A DNA stretch of 64,000 nt from Rhodocyclaceae bacterium (lineage in GTDB: Bacteria > Pseudomonadota > Gammaproteobacteria > Burkholderiales > Rhodocyclaceae): assembly GCA_013791905.1 (NCBI GenBank), contig VMSX01000011.1, positions 310,001-374,000 on the forward strand. Reading direction: 5' to 3'. The notes beneath the pieces are model-generated. The model was given only the letters and a program-made list of their open reading frames with translations, had not been told where the DNA came from and ran no database searches. Shown in pieces: positions 1 through 8,523 of this stretch (its first letter is position 1; each line of letters begins with the position of its first letter). The translations under genes were made by a program, and so were the position numbers.

Positions 1-699
1 GAAATGCGCCCACTCAACGTCCGTCAAACCGAAACCTCCGAGGGCTGTAACCATGCTTCCACTTGCCACACCCAAAGGTGAGGCAGGCGCACCGCCAAAC
101 CCGATAAACTGGGCAAACATACTACCCGGCATCAACATTTGCAGATCTAAGCCACCCCACAAATAGTCGATCGAGCCACCCACTTTGAAGTTGTCGTTAA
201 CATCGTAAGCCAGAGGGAAGATCAAACGGCCGATGCCGAGCTCAGAGCGGTTCGGCATTCCTGACATTCCGTTAGTAGCACCGGTGGCAGACTCGAAGCC
301 ACTAAGTAGACTATTCGAGCCGTATTCGGTACCCATACCACCCTGCGCCATCATGCCCAAACCATAGGTCAGTTTGCCGTCCTTGCGTACATAACCTACA
401 GCAGGCATGTAGTAAGCAGTACCGTCAGAATTGGCATCAGGCATGCCAGCCATCTTGGTGGTAACGTCAGGGTGCAGACCACCAATGGCGATATCGAACC
501 GTGCCGTGCCGCTTTTCATGAAACCCAGTGTTGCCGGGTTGTTGATCAGGCCGGCAGTACCGTTATCGTAAGCCAGCGACGCACCACCCATGCCGGTGGC
601 AACTGGACCATAGCCTTCCATGTTCATGCCATTTGTGGCAAGAGCCGGTGCGGAAATGCCAGCGACAGCGATCAGTGCAGCGATTTTCTTGAGTTTCAT
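1..699 (-). CDS. Partial FadL/OMPP1-family outer-membrane transport protein
   Basis: The start (ATG at 697-699, preceded by a G-rich Shine-Dalgarno AGGGGGG) and 233 codons are present; the C-terminal part lies beyond base 1. The first ~20 residues (MKLKKIAALIAVAGISAPALA) form a signal peptide. The mature N-terminus begins TNGMNMEGYGPVATGMGGAS and continues with SLAYDNGTAGLINNPATLGF, the hallmark start of the FadL/TodX porin family, whose 14-stranded barrels carry hydrophobic compounds such as long-chain fatty acids or aromatic hydrocarbons across the outer membrane. The glycine- and methionine-rich stretches that follow fit beta-hairpins. Substrate cannot be told from sequence. It is transcribed away from nothing else in the window; the dsrE2-like gene lies upstream on the same strand with a 159-bp gap, so it may have its own promoter. 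Confidence 0.85.
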   Translation of the reverse strand, partial: MKLKKIAALIAVAGISAPALATNGMNMEGYGPVATGMGGASLAYDNGTAGLINNPATLGFMKSGTARFDIAIGGLHPDVTTKMAGMPDANSDGTAYYMPAVGYVRKDGKLTYGLGMMAQGGMGTEYGSNSLLSGFESATGATNGMSGMPNRSELGIGRLIFPLAYDVNDNFKVGGSIDYLWGGLDLQMLMPGSMFAQFIGFGGAPASPLGVASGSMVTALGGFGLTDVEWAHF

Positions 700-858
700 G
701 TTCCCCCCCTAATGGGTTAGATTCAATCAGTTAGCGAAATATGCTGACAAACGACAACAAGTTGACATCACTCTAGACTTTCTTGCGGCGGGTGACAACT
801 ATTCCCCTGCTCTCATCCGCTTTACAAGCTGTCCGCGTTGCGGAGATACGACAGAAAA

Positions 859-1473
859 TCAAATAAACAGCGTCACATCTGCCACTTGGGCAACCGGCAG
901 GAAGGATGCAGCCCCAACGTAATCCATGCCTTCGACGAAGTCGTTGTGGTCGAAGCCGAACAACTCGACGGTCATCTGACAGACTGAGAACTTGACGCCG
1001 GCTTCCAGCGACAGTTCGCGCAGTTCTTCGAGGCCGGCGACGCCGTTGTTCTTGATGGTTTGCTGCATCAGGGCGGTGGCGAGATTCTCGAAGCCGGGTA
1101 CGCCCGCCTGGATGATATTGGGGATGTTCCAGTTCAGGCCCCTGAACCAGTCGGGGCCGAAGGGCATTTTCATGGGCATGCCGGGGTTGCCGAGGGGGCT
1201 GACCTTGAGGTCGGAAAGATCTTTTTTGACCAGTTGCAGGCCATAGAAGGTGAAGAAGATGGTGACATCCCAGCCCAGCGCGGCAGCGGTGGAGGCGAGA
1301 ATGAAGGGGGGGTAACCCCAGTCGAGCGTGCCCTTGGTGGCGATGATGGCCAGCGATGGCGTCTTCGCTTCTTCGCGCGCTTGCAGCAGGGCTTCGAGTT
1401 TTTGCGGCAACAGTTCTTCGAGTCGCTTGTTGATCAGCTCGTCGATGTTGGTCATGTCGGGGGTTGTTGTCAT
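859..1473 (-). CDS. DsrE/DsrF-like family protein (DsrE2-type)
   Basis: A 204-residue protein of the DsrE/F/H-like fold, with an N-terminal charged helix (residues 9-37, glutamate/lysine rich) before the core IIATKGTLDWGYPPFILASTAAALGWDVTIFFTFYG. Methionine-rich loops (GNPGMPMKMPFGPDW) and a single conserved cysteine in FSVCQMTVELFGF match the DsrE2/DsrE3 group, which in sulfur oxidisers works with TusA and rhodanese in cytoplasmic persulfide transfer. A tusA gene lies 110 bp upstream on the same strand but with its own terminator between. A Shine-Dalgarno CAGGAG stands 8 nt before the ATG. No membrane segment is evident, unlike membrane-bound DsrE2A forms. Family assignment is firm, exact partner is inferred. 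Confidence 0.85.
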   Translation of the reverse strand: MTTTPDMTNIDELINKRLEELLPQKLEALLQAREEAKTPSLAIIATKGTLDWGYPPFILASTAAALGWDVTIFFTFYGLQLVKKDLSDLKVSPLGNPGMPMKMPFGPDWFRGLNWNIPNIIQAGVPGFENLATALMQQTIKNNGVAGLEELRELSLEAGVKFSVCQMTVELFGFDHNDFVEGMDYVGAASFLPVAQVADVTLFI

Positions 1474-1540
1474 TCTTTTCTCCTGAATCGCACGGTTGTT
1501 GCAGAGCTTCAGAAAAGTCTGAATAGCTAATATGCTTGTG

Positions 1541-1569
1541 AAAAAAAAGGCGCCGGATTCTGGCGCCTT
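1541..1569 (-). terminator. Rho-independent terminator after tusA
   Basis: A perfect 8-bp stem (AAGGCGCC at 1547-1554 and its complement at 1562-1569) with a 7-nt loop is followed on the minus strand by a run of eight T (1541-1548). It lies 14 bp past the tusA stop codon. Confidence 0.9.
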
Positions 1570-1582
1570 CTAATTGCTGTAC

Positions 1583-1810
1583 TTACTTGCGCTTGATGTA
1601 GAACTCGAATTCCTTGTTGTTCTCGGCGCTGGAAAGCAGCTCGTTACCGGTTTGCTTGGCGAAGGCCACAAAGTCCTTCACTGAGCCGGGGTCGGTGGCG
1701 AGAATCCGCAGCACCTGACCGCTGGTCAGTTCGCCCAGTGCCTTTTTGGCACGCAGAATCGGCAACGGGCAGTTCAGCCCACGGGCATCAAGCTCTTTAT
1801 CAAAATTCAT
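1583..1810 (-). CDS. tusA: TusA-family sulfur carrier protein
   Basis: A 75-residue protein with the canonical TusA signature LDARGLNCPLPILRAKKAL, in which the CPxP cysteine (residue 15) carries the persulfide, followed by the two-layer alpha/beta core GQVLRILATDPGSVKDFVAFAKQTGNELL. In sulfur oxidisers TusA receives sulfane sulfur from rhodanese and passes it to DsrE/DsrEFH and DsrC in the cytoplasm. A strong Shine-Dalgarno (GGAGGAAA) precedes the ATG. The gene is flanked by its own promoter candidate (1871-1899) and a perfect terminator, so it is most likely transcribed alone, although the dsrE2-like gene follows on the same strand. Confidence 0.95.
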   Translation of the reverse strand: MNFDKELDARGLNCPLPILRAKKALGELTSGQVLRILATDPGSVKDFVAFAKQTGNELLSSAENNKEFEFYIKRK

Positions 1811-1870
1811 TGTGTTTCCTCCGGTAAGTTAATGAGTCGTTGCAAGCTTATTAAAAACTTCGGGTGCAGA

Positions 1871-1899
1871 ATCATAAGCCTCTTTTACTGTTGCGGCAA
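1871..1899 (-). promoter_or_regulatory. Sigma70 promoter candidate for tusA
   Basis: On the minus strand a -35 box TTGCCG (1894-1899) is separated by 17 bp from a -10 box TATGAT (1871-1876), which matches 5 of 6 consensus positions. It lies 61-89 bp upstream of the tusA ATG. Seen by eye only. Confidence 0.5.
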
Positions 1900-2070
1900 T
1901 TGCGAAATTTTATAATGGGGCGTTTGTCTTTAGGCTTACTGCACTGTTGTCTAATGGTCTTTTCTGTCGATCATTTGCAAAGACTATAAGAATTTTACGA
2001 TATTCTTGCAGCCTTTTACTTTTCCGCCACGGAGTTGCTTCCTTCCGTCAAGCAAACCAGGAGTTTAGCC

Positions 2071-2487
2071 ATGTCCCGCCCACCACCCAAATTCACCGCC
2101 AGCGAACGCCGGCTCGTCACCCAGACCCTAGAAGAACGCTATGGCAGACAGGTTCAGCTTCTAGACGCCGATGCCGAGTTGCTACTCGACCCGCTCGACA
2201 GCGATGTGACATCCCGCCCGACGCTGGCCTGGGAAGAGCGCGGCGCAAATTTCGTCCTTTTCAAGATCGCCGACAACCGGTTCCGCTGTCAGTTTTATTA
2301 CACCGCAGCAGAGCAATTTGGCACCGGCAAGGATGAATACGACACCCTCGGTGATTGCATCATTACCTTGCTGCAGGTGCAGTCCGACCATGAGCGTGAA
2401 CGCGAAGGCGTGCGCTCGGGCATGAATGCGGTCGACTTCAGCAAGGCCAACGATGGGGAGGAATACTTCCCACCCATCATTATTTGA
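2071..2487 (+). CDS. Conserved hypothetical protein
   Basis: A 138-residue protein starting at MSRPPPKFTASERRLVTQTLEERYG. I chose the ATG at 2071 because a good Shine-Dalgarno (CCAGGAG) lies 7 nt upstream; an earlier in-frame ATG at 2035 has none. The protein is soluble, acidic and mixed alpha/beta, with no membrane segment, no signal peptide, and one cysteine (GDCIITLLQVQSDHERER). I do not recognise a domain. Its stop overlaps the start region of the downstream phosphoesterase gene, so the two are probably translated together. Codon use matches the neighbours. Confidence 0.75.
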   Translation: MSRPPPKFTASERRLVTQTLEERYGRQVQLLDADAELLLDPLDSDVTSRPTLAWEERGANFVLFKIADNRFRCQFYYTAAEQFGTGKDEYDTLGDCIITLLQVQSDHEREREGVRSGMNAVDFSKANDGEEYFPPIII

Positions 2488-3014
2488 ATCGAATATCCGT
2501 GAAAATCTGCATTGTTTCAGATAGCCATGACCGCGGCCCACGCCTTGCTGCAGCCGTTGAGTCTGCCAAGGCCGAAGGCGCGGAAGCCGTGATTCATTGC
2601 GGCGACCTGATCGGCACCAATACGCTCAAGGCATCGTTGAAATTCGGCCTGCCGATCCATGCCGTGCATGGCAACAACCTCGGCGACCCGGTCGCCATCG
2701 CTCGTCTGGCCTGTCACTCGGAAGGGCTACTCCACTATCACGGCAACGATGCCAGCATCGAATTGGGCGGCAGACGCATCTTCGTCACCCACTATCCCCA
2801 CATTGGCCGCGCCTTCGCTTGCACTGGCGATTACGATCTGGTTTGTTGCGGCCACAGTCATGTACCGGCAGTACAGCAGGAGCCCAACGTAAAAGGGGGC
2901 AGCACCTGGCTGACCAACCCCGGTACGGTCGCCGGTCTTGGCGCCCCCGCGGCGACATGGATAATGGGCGACCTCGCCACTCTGCACTTCGAGATCCGCA
3001 CGCTGCCGCGCTGA
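2484..3014 (+). CDS. YfcE/MJ0936-type metallophosphoesterase
   Basis: A compact calcineurin-like phosphoesterase. Metal-binding motifs are in the family order: VSDSHD near the N-terminus, CGDLIG, a GNN motif (HAVHGNNLGDP), VTHYPH and CGHSHVP. YfcE-like enzymes hydrolyse phosphodiesters and need two metal ions (often Mn). The open frame can begin at a TTG (2484) that overlaps the stop of the preceding gene, or at a GTG (2499), which would give the typical family start MKICIVSDSHD; the latter is more likely to be real by homology, but neither has a strong Shine-Dalgarno. Translational coupling to the upstream gene is probable. A family A repeat and a composite repeat follow the stop. Confidence 0.88.
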   Translation: MNRISVKICIVSDSHDRGPRLAAAVESAKAEGAEAVIHCGDLIGTNTLKASLKFGLPIHAVHGNNLGDPVAIARLACHSEGLLHYHGNDASIELGGRRIFVTHYPHIGRAFACTGDYDLVCCGHSHVPAVQQEPNVKGGSTWLTNPGTVAGLGAPAATWIMGDLATLHFEIRTLPR

Positions 3015-3022
3015 GCTTTACG

Positions 3023-3046
3023 AAAGTCGGCGCTGGCGATACGGCG
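3023..3046 (+). repeat. Family A short repeat, intergenic
   Basis: Short form: begins AAAGTCGGCG and ends ACGGCG. It follows the phosphoesterase stop codon by 8 bp. Confidence 0.8.
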
Positions 3047-3070
3047 CGAAAAACCACCACACCAGCAGCT

Positions 3071-3218
3071 TTGCCGCCGGGCCGCCCCAAGGCAAGGCGG
3101 CACGCGGCGCCAGCCGCAACCCGCACCGATACGTGAACGGGTGTGCCCCATTAAAAACGAGAGTAGCGAGTCAACAGTCACCTCCCCCGCGAGGGGGGAG
3201 GCTGGGAGGGGGCGGGCT
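3071..3218 (+). repeat. Composite palindromic element (B+C), copy 1
   Basis: About 148 bp. The left part starts TTGCCGCCGGGCCGCCCCAAG; the right part is a near-palindrome CCTCCCCC/GGGGGGAGG followed by GGGAGGGGGCGGGC. The same arrangement recurs at 28123-28263 (inverted), 30308-30451 and, diverged, 33027-33127 (inverted). It fills the gap between two convergent genes and could act as a bidirectional terminator. Confidence 0.8.
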
Positions 3219-3222
3219 CTAC

Positions 3223-5157
3223 CTACGCTGCCTCGCGTCGCTCAGGGATGAGGGATGAACGTGGCACACCGCGGTTTTCCCCCATGTCGGAGAGCAGTTC
3301 CTTAATGTCGAGGATCAGCACGATCTGGCCGTTGGACAGCGTGGTGACGCCGGCCACGCCCTTTGGACGAAAGTCTTCGAGCGACTTGATCACGGCATCC
3401 TCGCGGCCCATGAAGCCGTCGATGGCCAGAATGAAGGCGTGATCGCCCGTCTGCATCAGTACGCCATATTCGGGCACCTGCACAGGTGTCCAACCAAGCA
3501 GATTGCAGATCGGATAGATCGGCATGACTTCGCCGCGCACCACCATCGTCGCGCGCCCGCCAACTTCCTGTACCTGTTCGATCTGGATTGGCAGAATCTC
3601 GCGCACCATTGAGAGCGGGACGGCAAATGGTTGCTCGCCCAGTTGCACCAGCAACACTGGCAGTATCGCCAAGGTCAGCGGCAACGATATGACAAAAGAA
3701 GTGCCCTTGCCGGGTGAGGACTTGATCTCGATGCTGCCGTTGAGCTTCTGGATGTTGGTTCTGACCACATCCATGCCGACGCCGCGGCCGGAAACGTCGG
3801 AGGCGACCTCCATGGTCGAGAAGCCGGGCAGAAACACCAGATTGAAACTCTGGCGCTCGTCCATGCTGTTGGCTTCTTCATCGGTGATGATGCCCTTCTC
3901 CAGTGCCTTGGCGCGCAACCGCTCGGCGTTCATGCCCTTGCCATCGTCGGCAACGATCAGCACGATGTGATCGCCCTCCTGACGCGCTTCAAGCCGTACT
4001 TGTGACTTTTCCGGCTTGCCGGCGGCGAGCCGTTCCTGAGTACTTTCGACACCGTGGTCGACTGCATTGCGGATCAAGTGAATGATCGGGTCGGAGAGAT
4101 CCTCAATCATGGTCTTGTCGATTTCGGTTTCTTCACCGACCAGCAGCAGTTCGACATCTTTGCCGAGGTTGCGCGCCAGATCGCGGGCAATGCGCGGATA
4201 TTTCTGGAACAGCCGGCCAATCGGCTGCATCCGCGTCTTCATCACCGCGTTTTGCAGATCAGATACCAGCAAATCAAGCTGGCTCACGGCCTGGTCGAGC
4301 GCATGCAGCGTGTCGGTATCGTTCCGTCCGTTGAGGATGTCGCTGCGGAGTGCGTTGAGGCGGTTTTTGGTAAGGCCGATCTCGCCTGAAAGATTGAGCA
4401 CCTGATCAAGACGCGAGGTATCCACACGAATCGAGTTGTCGCGGGATTTTTCGTTGTCGCGGCGTCCGACCGGAGCAGAGATGGCGCCTGGCTTGTCCGT
4501 AGCGCGCCGGCCGACGGCGTGCTGGATGATGGTTTCCGGCGCCTGACCTGCCACTTGGGTATGCATTGCCGGCACGGCCGGAGAAGTCGGCGCTGACTGG
4601 ATGAAATGCCCCGCAGCGGGTACGGCGGCAGGTGTGGCTGAAGCGGCGGGAACGCTGGCGACGGCACCATAGAGCTGGTTCCAGTCGAGGCCGGCAGTCA
4701 GCGCATCTGTCAGTGTTGGAGCGGAAACTACGGCAGCCATACTGGCAACAACGGGCTCTACCGGCTCGCCCGCCAGCGCGGCTTTGAGGTTGGCAATCAG
4801 ATTGGCATCGGCTGGCGGCGGCAGCACCCCATTGTCCAGATGCCCGAACATGTCGCGCACCGTCCCGGTAGCGGCCATGATGCTGTCCATGAGCTCCTTG
4901 GTCAGTGCCAATTCGCCATTGCGCAGCTTGTCGAAGAGATTTTCCGTCAGGTGGCAGAGCGTCACCAATTCGGCAGCGTTGAGAAAACCCGCGCCACCCT
5001 TGATGGTGTGAAAACCACGGAAAATATCATTCAGCAGACGATGATCCTGCGGATTCTTTTCCAGGTCCACCAACTTGTTGTCAACATCCGACAGCAAATC
5101 GGTGGCTTCAGTCAGGAAGTCCAGCAGCAGATCTTCCATACCGGCAAAATCACTCAT
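3223..5157 (-). CDS. cheA: Chemotaxis histidine kinase CheA (first copy)
   Basis: 644 residues. An N-terminal Hpt domain carries the phospho-accepting His50 in FHTIKGGAGFL. A proline/alanine-rich linker (about 135-235) precedes the P3 dimerisation helices, then the GHKL ATPase with N-box NAVDHGVES, the ADDGKGMN motif and [13 protein letters not shown], and finally the CheW-like P5 domain. No clear P2 CheY-binding domain is seen, so it is shorter than E. coli CheA. It is a cytoplasmic kinase that phosphorylates CheY and CheB under receptor control. It is the last gene of the che block, just downstream of cheZ. The linker contains a family A repeat read as VPAAGHFIQSAPTS. The stop abuts a composite repeat. 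Confidence 0.95.
   Translation of the reverse strand: MSDFAGMEDLLLDFLTEATDLLSDVDNKLVDLEKNPQDHRLLNDIFRGFHTIKGGAGFLNAAELVTLCHLTENLFDKLRNGELALTKELMDSIMAATGTVRDMFGHLDNGVLPPPADANLIANLKAALAGEPVEPVVASMAAVVSAPTLTDALTAGLDWNQLYGAVASVPAASATPAAVPAAGHFIQSAPTSPAVPAMHTQVAGQAPETIIQHAVGRRATDKPGAISAPVGRRDNEKSRDNSIRVDTSRLDQVLNLSGEIGLTKNRLNALRSDILNGRNDTDTLHALDQAVSQLDLLVSDLQNAVMKTRMQPIGRLFQKYPRIARDLARNLGKDVELLLVGEETEIDKTMIEDLSDPIIHLIRNAVDHGVESTQERLAAGKPEKSQVRLEARQEGDHIVLIVADDGKGMNAERLRAKALEKGIITDEEANSMDERQSFNLVFLPGFSTMEVASDVSGRGVGMDVVRTNIQKLNGSIEIKSSPGKGTSFVISLPLTLAILPVLLVQLGEQPFAVPLSMVREILPIQIEQVQEVGGRATMVVRGEVMPIYPICNLLGWTPVQVPEYGVLMQTGDHAFILAIDGFMGREDAVIKSLEDFRPKGVAGVTTLSNGQIVLILDIKELLSDMGENRGVPRSSLIPERREAA
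4584..4627 (+). repeat. Family A repeat inside cheA linker
   Basis: Form with the module ATGAAATGCCCCGCAGCGGG; 21 bp longer than the short form. Read in frame from the minus strand within the Hpt-P3 linker of the first cheA. Confidence 0.8.
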
Positions 5158-5208
5158 ATATTTCTCCTCATCCGGCGCTCACGGCCTTATCGATATCAAG
5201 ATACCGCA

Positions 5209-6039
5209 TCAGAATCCCAAACTTTCCAGCAAATCATCAACTTGTGCCTGACTGGTAACAATGTCCGTACGTCCAGCAGCATTGACCACCGGCCCATTCA
5301 TCAGACTGGCTGGCGCTTCGGCCTTCTTCTCTTCGGGCATCACTTCAATCAACACCTGCAGCAACTGTGTTTCAACGCCTTGTACCAGATCGACGACTTT
5401 CTTGATCACCTGTCCGGTCAGATCCTGAAAGTCCTGCGCCATCATGATTTCCCGGAGTTGGGCGTTAGTGATATCGATTTTGGATGGCGCCACGGCAAAG
5501 AATACCCGTGTATCGGCAGCCAGCGCCTTGAATTCATCGACTGACAACTGGTTGGCGAACATCTTGTCCCAGCGTGCGCCCATCTGCCGGGTGTGGTGTT
5601 CGAGTTCGGTTTGCACAGGGATGGCGATATCAGTGGCATTCAGCACACGACTGGCAGCCTGCTCGGTCATTTGGGTAATGTAGGCGAGACGCTCACGTGC
5701 ATCGGGAATTTTGCGTGCTGTTTCTTCGAGTCCCTTGTCATAGCCCAACTCGCGCATGCTGTCGTGCAATTTGCGCACCATGTGGCCGAGGCGGTTGTAC
5801 GTGGCCTCCTGTGTGACAACGCCCCCGGCGCCAGACTCGACTGCCGGCGCTGTAGTAGCGGCGCTCCCTGACACCTGGTCCGACACACTATCGAACAAGG
5901 ACTGTAAATCATCAGAGTCGCCAAATGAATTTGGCTCCGACACGTGAGCTACTGCCGCGGGAGCGGCCGCAATGGTATCAAACAGGGCCTGAAGGTCCTG
6001 CGAGTCACCAGATTCATCGAATTTGATCGGTTTTGCCAT
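5209..6039 (-). CDS. cheZ: Chemotaxis protein phosphatase CheZ
   Basis: CheZ dephosphorylates CheY-P. The long four-helix region carries the catalytic segment MAQDFQDLTGQVIKKVVDLV, with the Gln of QDLTGQ as the catalytic residue known in E. coli. The C-terminus ends VDDLLESLGF, the CheY-docking peptide. I start at the ATG at 6039 (MAKPIKFDESG), five codons after another ATG at 6054 whose Shine-Dalgarno spacing is too short. The N-terminal ~75 residues are an extension with two copies of a GDSxDLQxLFD motif (residues ~10-23 and ~40-53), which resemble the C-terminal docking peptide. It lies between cheY and cheA, 51 bp before the cheA start. Confidence 0.93.
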   Translation of the reverse strand: MAKPIKFDESGDSQDLQALFDTIAAAPAAVAHVSEPNSFGDSDDLQSLFDSVSDQVSGSAATTAPAVESGAGGVVTQEATYNRLGHMVRKLHDSMRELGYDKGLEETARKIPDARERLAYITQMTEQAASRVLNATDIAIPVQTELEHHTRQMGARWDKMFANQLSVDEFKALAADTRVFFAVAPSKIDITNAQLREIMMAQDFQDLTGQVIKKVVDLVQGVETQLLQVLIEVMPEEKKAEAPASLMNGPVVNAAGRTDIVTSQAQVDDLLESLGF

Positions 6040-6092
6040 GCTCTTTGCTTCCATCCCTGCCGCCCATGGCTCACTGGACGACCTGTTAGTGT

Positions 6093-6488
6093 TTACCAGC
6101 CCAATTTTTCGAAGATCTTGGTAAGTTTCTCGTTGAGGGTTGCCGCCGTAAAAGGTTTGACGATGTAACCGGTGGCACCCGCCTGTGCTGCGGCAATAAT
6201 GTTTTCCTTCTTCGCCTCGGCAGTGATCATCAGAACGGGAAGCGCCTTGTAGGTCGCGTTGCCGCGAATCGTCTGCAATAACGTCAACCCGTCCATGTTG
6301 GGCATATTCCAGTCGGTGATGATGAAGTCGAAGGCCGTGCCCTGAATTTTTTGCCAGGCAACTGCGCCATCCTCGGCCTCGTCAACATTGGTGAAACCCA
6401 GTTCCTTGAGCAGATTGCGAACGATGCGGCGCATCGTCGAAAAGTCATCCACGACAAGGAATCTGATTTTGCTGGGATCTGCTGGCAT
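6093..6488 (-). CDS. cheY: Chemotaxis response regulator CheY (first copy)
   Basis: A stand-alone receiver of 131 residues: acidic pair [10 protein letters not shown], phospho-acceptor Asp in [13 protein letters not shown], Thr in LMITAEAK and Lys in [26 protein letters not shown] is the signature helix of flagellar CheY. It should bind FliM when phosphorylated by CheA and reverse the motor. The Shine-Dalgarno CGGAGAA is well placed. Immediately followed by cheZ (gap about 53 bp), the usual pairing. It is distinct from the second cheY near motB. Confidence 0.95.
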   Translation of the reverse strand: MPADPSKIRFLVVDDFSTMRRIVRNLLKELGFTNVDEAEDGAVAWQKIQGTAFDFIITDWNMPNMDGLTLLQTIRGNATYKALPVLMITAEAKKENIIAAAQAGATGYIVKPFTAATLNEKLTKIFEKLGW

Positions 6489-6522
6489 TAAACGTTCTCC
6501 GGGTGAATCTGTTTATCTAAAA

Positions 6523-7491
6523 TCAGTCGCGTTGCGACCTGAGCAGTAACGGCCGCAAGGCATCGGACAAAGCTTCAGCATCGAACTTGGCAACGTAGGC
6601 ATCGACCCCGACGCTCTTGCCCATCGCACGATTGGCTTCGGAGGACAACGAGGAATGCATGACAACCGGGATGCCGTCAAAACGCTTGTCGGACTTGATA
6701 TGCTTGGTCAGCACATAACCGTCCATTTCGGGCATTTCGGCATCGACAAGGATGACATTCACCTCCTCGCGCAAGTTACTGCCGGTCTGTTGGGCGTGTG
6801 CCGCCATGCCTGACAAGCGCGTCCAGGCTTCCATACCGTTCAGCGCATGCTTGTGATGAACGCCCATCTTGTCGAGCACTTCAGCAATTTTTTTGCGGGC
6901 AACGGCAGAGTCGTCGACAAAGAATATCTCGTAGTCATCGCCTTCCACCTTGTCGATCTGGCCGACCAATGCCTCGCCGAAGGTGTTCGCCATGATTTGT
7001 TCAACATCGACAATCGACACCAGCTTGCCGCTATCCAATTCGGTGATGGCGGTAATGTAGGCATGGGTACCGCCCGTGACGGACTCGGGTGCACGAACCC
7101 GGTCCCAATCAACCCGGATGATGCGATCGACATCATGCACCAGAAAACCAAGCGTACGCTTGCTGTACTCGGTCACCATCATTGACCCACCGCGACCGGG
7201 TGGCGCATCGGCCAACTGCATGACTTGCGCCAAGGACACTACAGGAATCACGTTACCGCGCAGGCTGATCAGCCCCTCGACCCCGGAAGGCATATGAGGG
7301 GATTTGGTAATGCTCGGCGTCTTGCTGACTTCGCGCACCTTGAAGACATTGATGCCGAAGGTCTCGTTCGTGCCGAGCGAGAACAGCAGGATTTCCATGC
7401 GGTTCGATCCCGCCAGTTTGGTGCGGGCATCGACGCTCTCAATCATGGAAGCCGGGCTCTGGCCATCTGTCAGCGAGGCAAAATTGCTCAT
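6523..7491 (-). CDS. cheV: CheV-type chemotaxis coupling protein (CheW-REC), copy 1
   Basis: 322 residues. The N-terminal CheW-like domain (about 25-175; EILLFSLGTNETFGINVFKVREV, GVEGLISLRGNVIPVVSL) couples receptors to CheA, and the C-terminal receiver (about 190-315) has acidic DDSAVARKK, acceptor Asp in VDAEMPEMDGYVLT and Lys in VAKFDAEALSD. Phosphorylation of CheV is thought to mediate adaptation or to act as a phosphate sink. It is 13 bp downstream of a second cheV of equal length, so a tandem duplication. The Shine-Dalgarno CGGAGAT is good. Membrane segments are absent. Confidence 0.94.
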   Translation of the reverse strand: MSNFASLTDGQSPASMIESVDARTKLAGSNRMEILLFSLGTNETFGINVFKVREVSKTPSITKSPHMPSGVEGLISLRGNVIPVVSLAQVMQLADAPPGRGGSMMVTEYSKRTLGFLVHDVDRIIRVDWDRVRAPESVTGGTHAYITAITELDSGKLVSIVDVEQIMANTFGEALVGQIDKVEGDDYEIFFVDDSAVARKKIAEVLDKMGVHHKHALNGMEAWTRLSGMAAHAQQTGSNLREEVNVILVDAEMPEMDGYVLTKHIKSDKRFDGIPVVMHSSLSSEANRAMGKSVGVDAYVAKFDAEALSDALRPLLLRSQRD

Positions 7492-7504
7492 TTACAAATC
7501 TCCG

Positions 7505-8473
7505 TCAGGCAGCCTGCAGGGCCGGCTCATTCTTGAGTAGCAGACGACCGAGTGTCTCGGCCAGCCGCTGCGCTTCAAACTTCGGCACGTAATCATCAAC
7601 TCCCAGCGAACGGCCGAGTTGCTGGTTCGCCATTGATGACAGGGAAGAATGCATGATCACCGGCACACCGGCGAAACGCGGGTCTGTCTTGATGTTTTTG
7701 GTCAGGATATAGCCGTCCATCTCAGGCATTTCAACGTCAGTGAGCACCAACTGAATCATATCCTTGACCTTGCGCCCCGAGGCATCGGCATAGCTGGCAA
7801 TTTTCAACAACTCATCCCAGGCCTGCCGGCCATTGATTGTCGCCATCCCGCGGATGCCCATGGCATTCAAGGTGCGCTCTATCTGCCCGCGCGCCACGGA
7901 GGAATCGTCAGCGTAGAGAATGGCCAGCCCTTCCTTGCCGATAGGCTGGATGGCATTGAATACCATGTCGTCATCGTATTTGGCAGTTTCGGAAAGAATG
8001 CGCTCGACATCGAGCATCATCACCAGCCGACCGTCCTGCAATTCAGTCACAGCAGTCACCAGGCCACCCAGATTAGCGGTCAGCATCTCTGGCGGCACGC
8101 GCATCTTCGACCAGTCGAGACGCAGAATGGTATCAACCGACTGGACCAGAAAGCCCTGGGTATGACCGTTGTATTCAGTGACGATCATGATGTCGCGCGG
8201 CGTCTCGGTATGCATGCTGATGAAGTCGGCCAGATCAACCACCGGCACCAGGATGCCGCGCAGGGAAACCATGCCCTTGACGGCAGTCGGCATGTCGGGC
8301 GCAGAAGTAACGGGGGGCGTGCGCATGACTTCGCGCACCTTGAAAACGTTGATACCGAAGGTTTCTTCACGACCGGTACGCTGATCGACGCCCAGCGAAA
8401 ACAACAGAATCTCCAGCTTGTTGGTACCGGCCAAGCGGGTGCGCGCATCGATATTCTTCAGCAGTTCTGACAT
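7505..8473 (-). CDS. cheV: CheV-type chemotaxis coupling protein (CheW-REC), copy 2
   Basis: Also 322 residues, with the same CheW-REC order: EILLFSLGVDQRTGREETFGINVFKVREVMRTPPVTSAPDMP, then DDSSVARGQIERTL, VLTDVEMPEMDGYILTK and VPKFEAQRLAETLG. The insertion RTGREE distinguishes it from the neighbouring cheV, as does much of the sequence, so the duplication is not recent. The start is unusual: directly before the ATG are four tandem 13-bp units, each containing AAGGTGG (or AAAGTGG), so the ribosome-binding site is repeated. It follows the short receptor gene by 143 bp. Confidence 0.94.
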   Translation of the reverse strand: MSELLKNIDARTRLAGTNKLEILLFSLGVDQRTGREETFGINVFKVREVMRTPPVTSAPDMPTAVKGMVSLRGILVPVVDLADFISMHTETPRDIMIVTEYNGHTQGFLVQSVDTILRLDWSKMRVPPEMLTANLGGLVTAVTELQDGRLVMMLDVERILSETAKYDDDMVFNAIQPIGKEGLAILYADDSSVARGQIERTLNAMGIRGMATINGRQAWDELLKIASYADASGRKVKDMIQLVLTDVEMPEMDGYILTKNIKTDPRFAGVPVIMHSSLSSMANQQLGRSLGVDDYVPKFEAQRLAETLGRLLLKNEPALQAA

Positions 8474-8523
8474 TTGACCACCTTATTTGACCACCTTATT
8501 TGACCACCTTATTTGACCACTTT
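8472..8523 (-). repeat. Tandem 13-bp repeat carrying Shine-Dalgarno-like units
   Basis: Four head-to-tail 13-bp units (8472-8484, 8485-8497, 8498-8510, and 8511-8523 with one change), with a partial fifth. On the coding strand each unit is AAGGTGGTCAAAT; the last unit's final bases form the ATG of cheV. Confidence 0.95.

Noticed and set aside
8472-8523. CRISPR-like direct repeats
   Set aside because: The units are only 13 bp, contiguous with no spacers, and sit at a ribosome-binding site.
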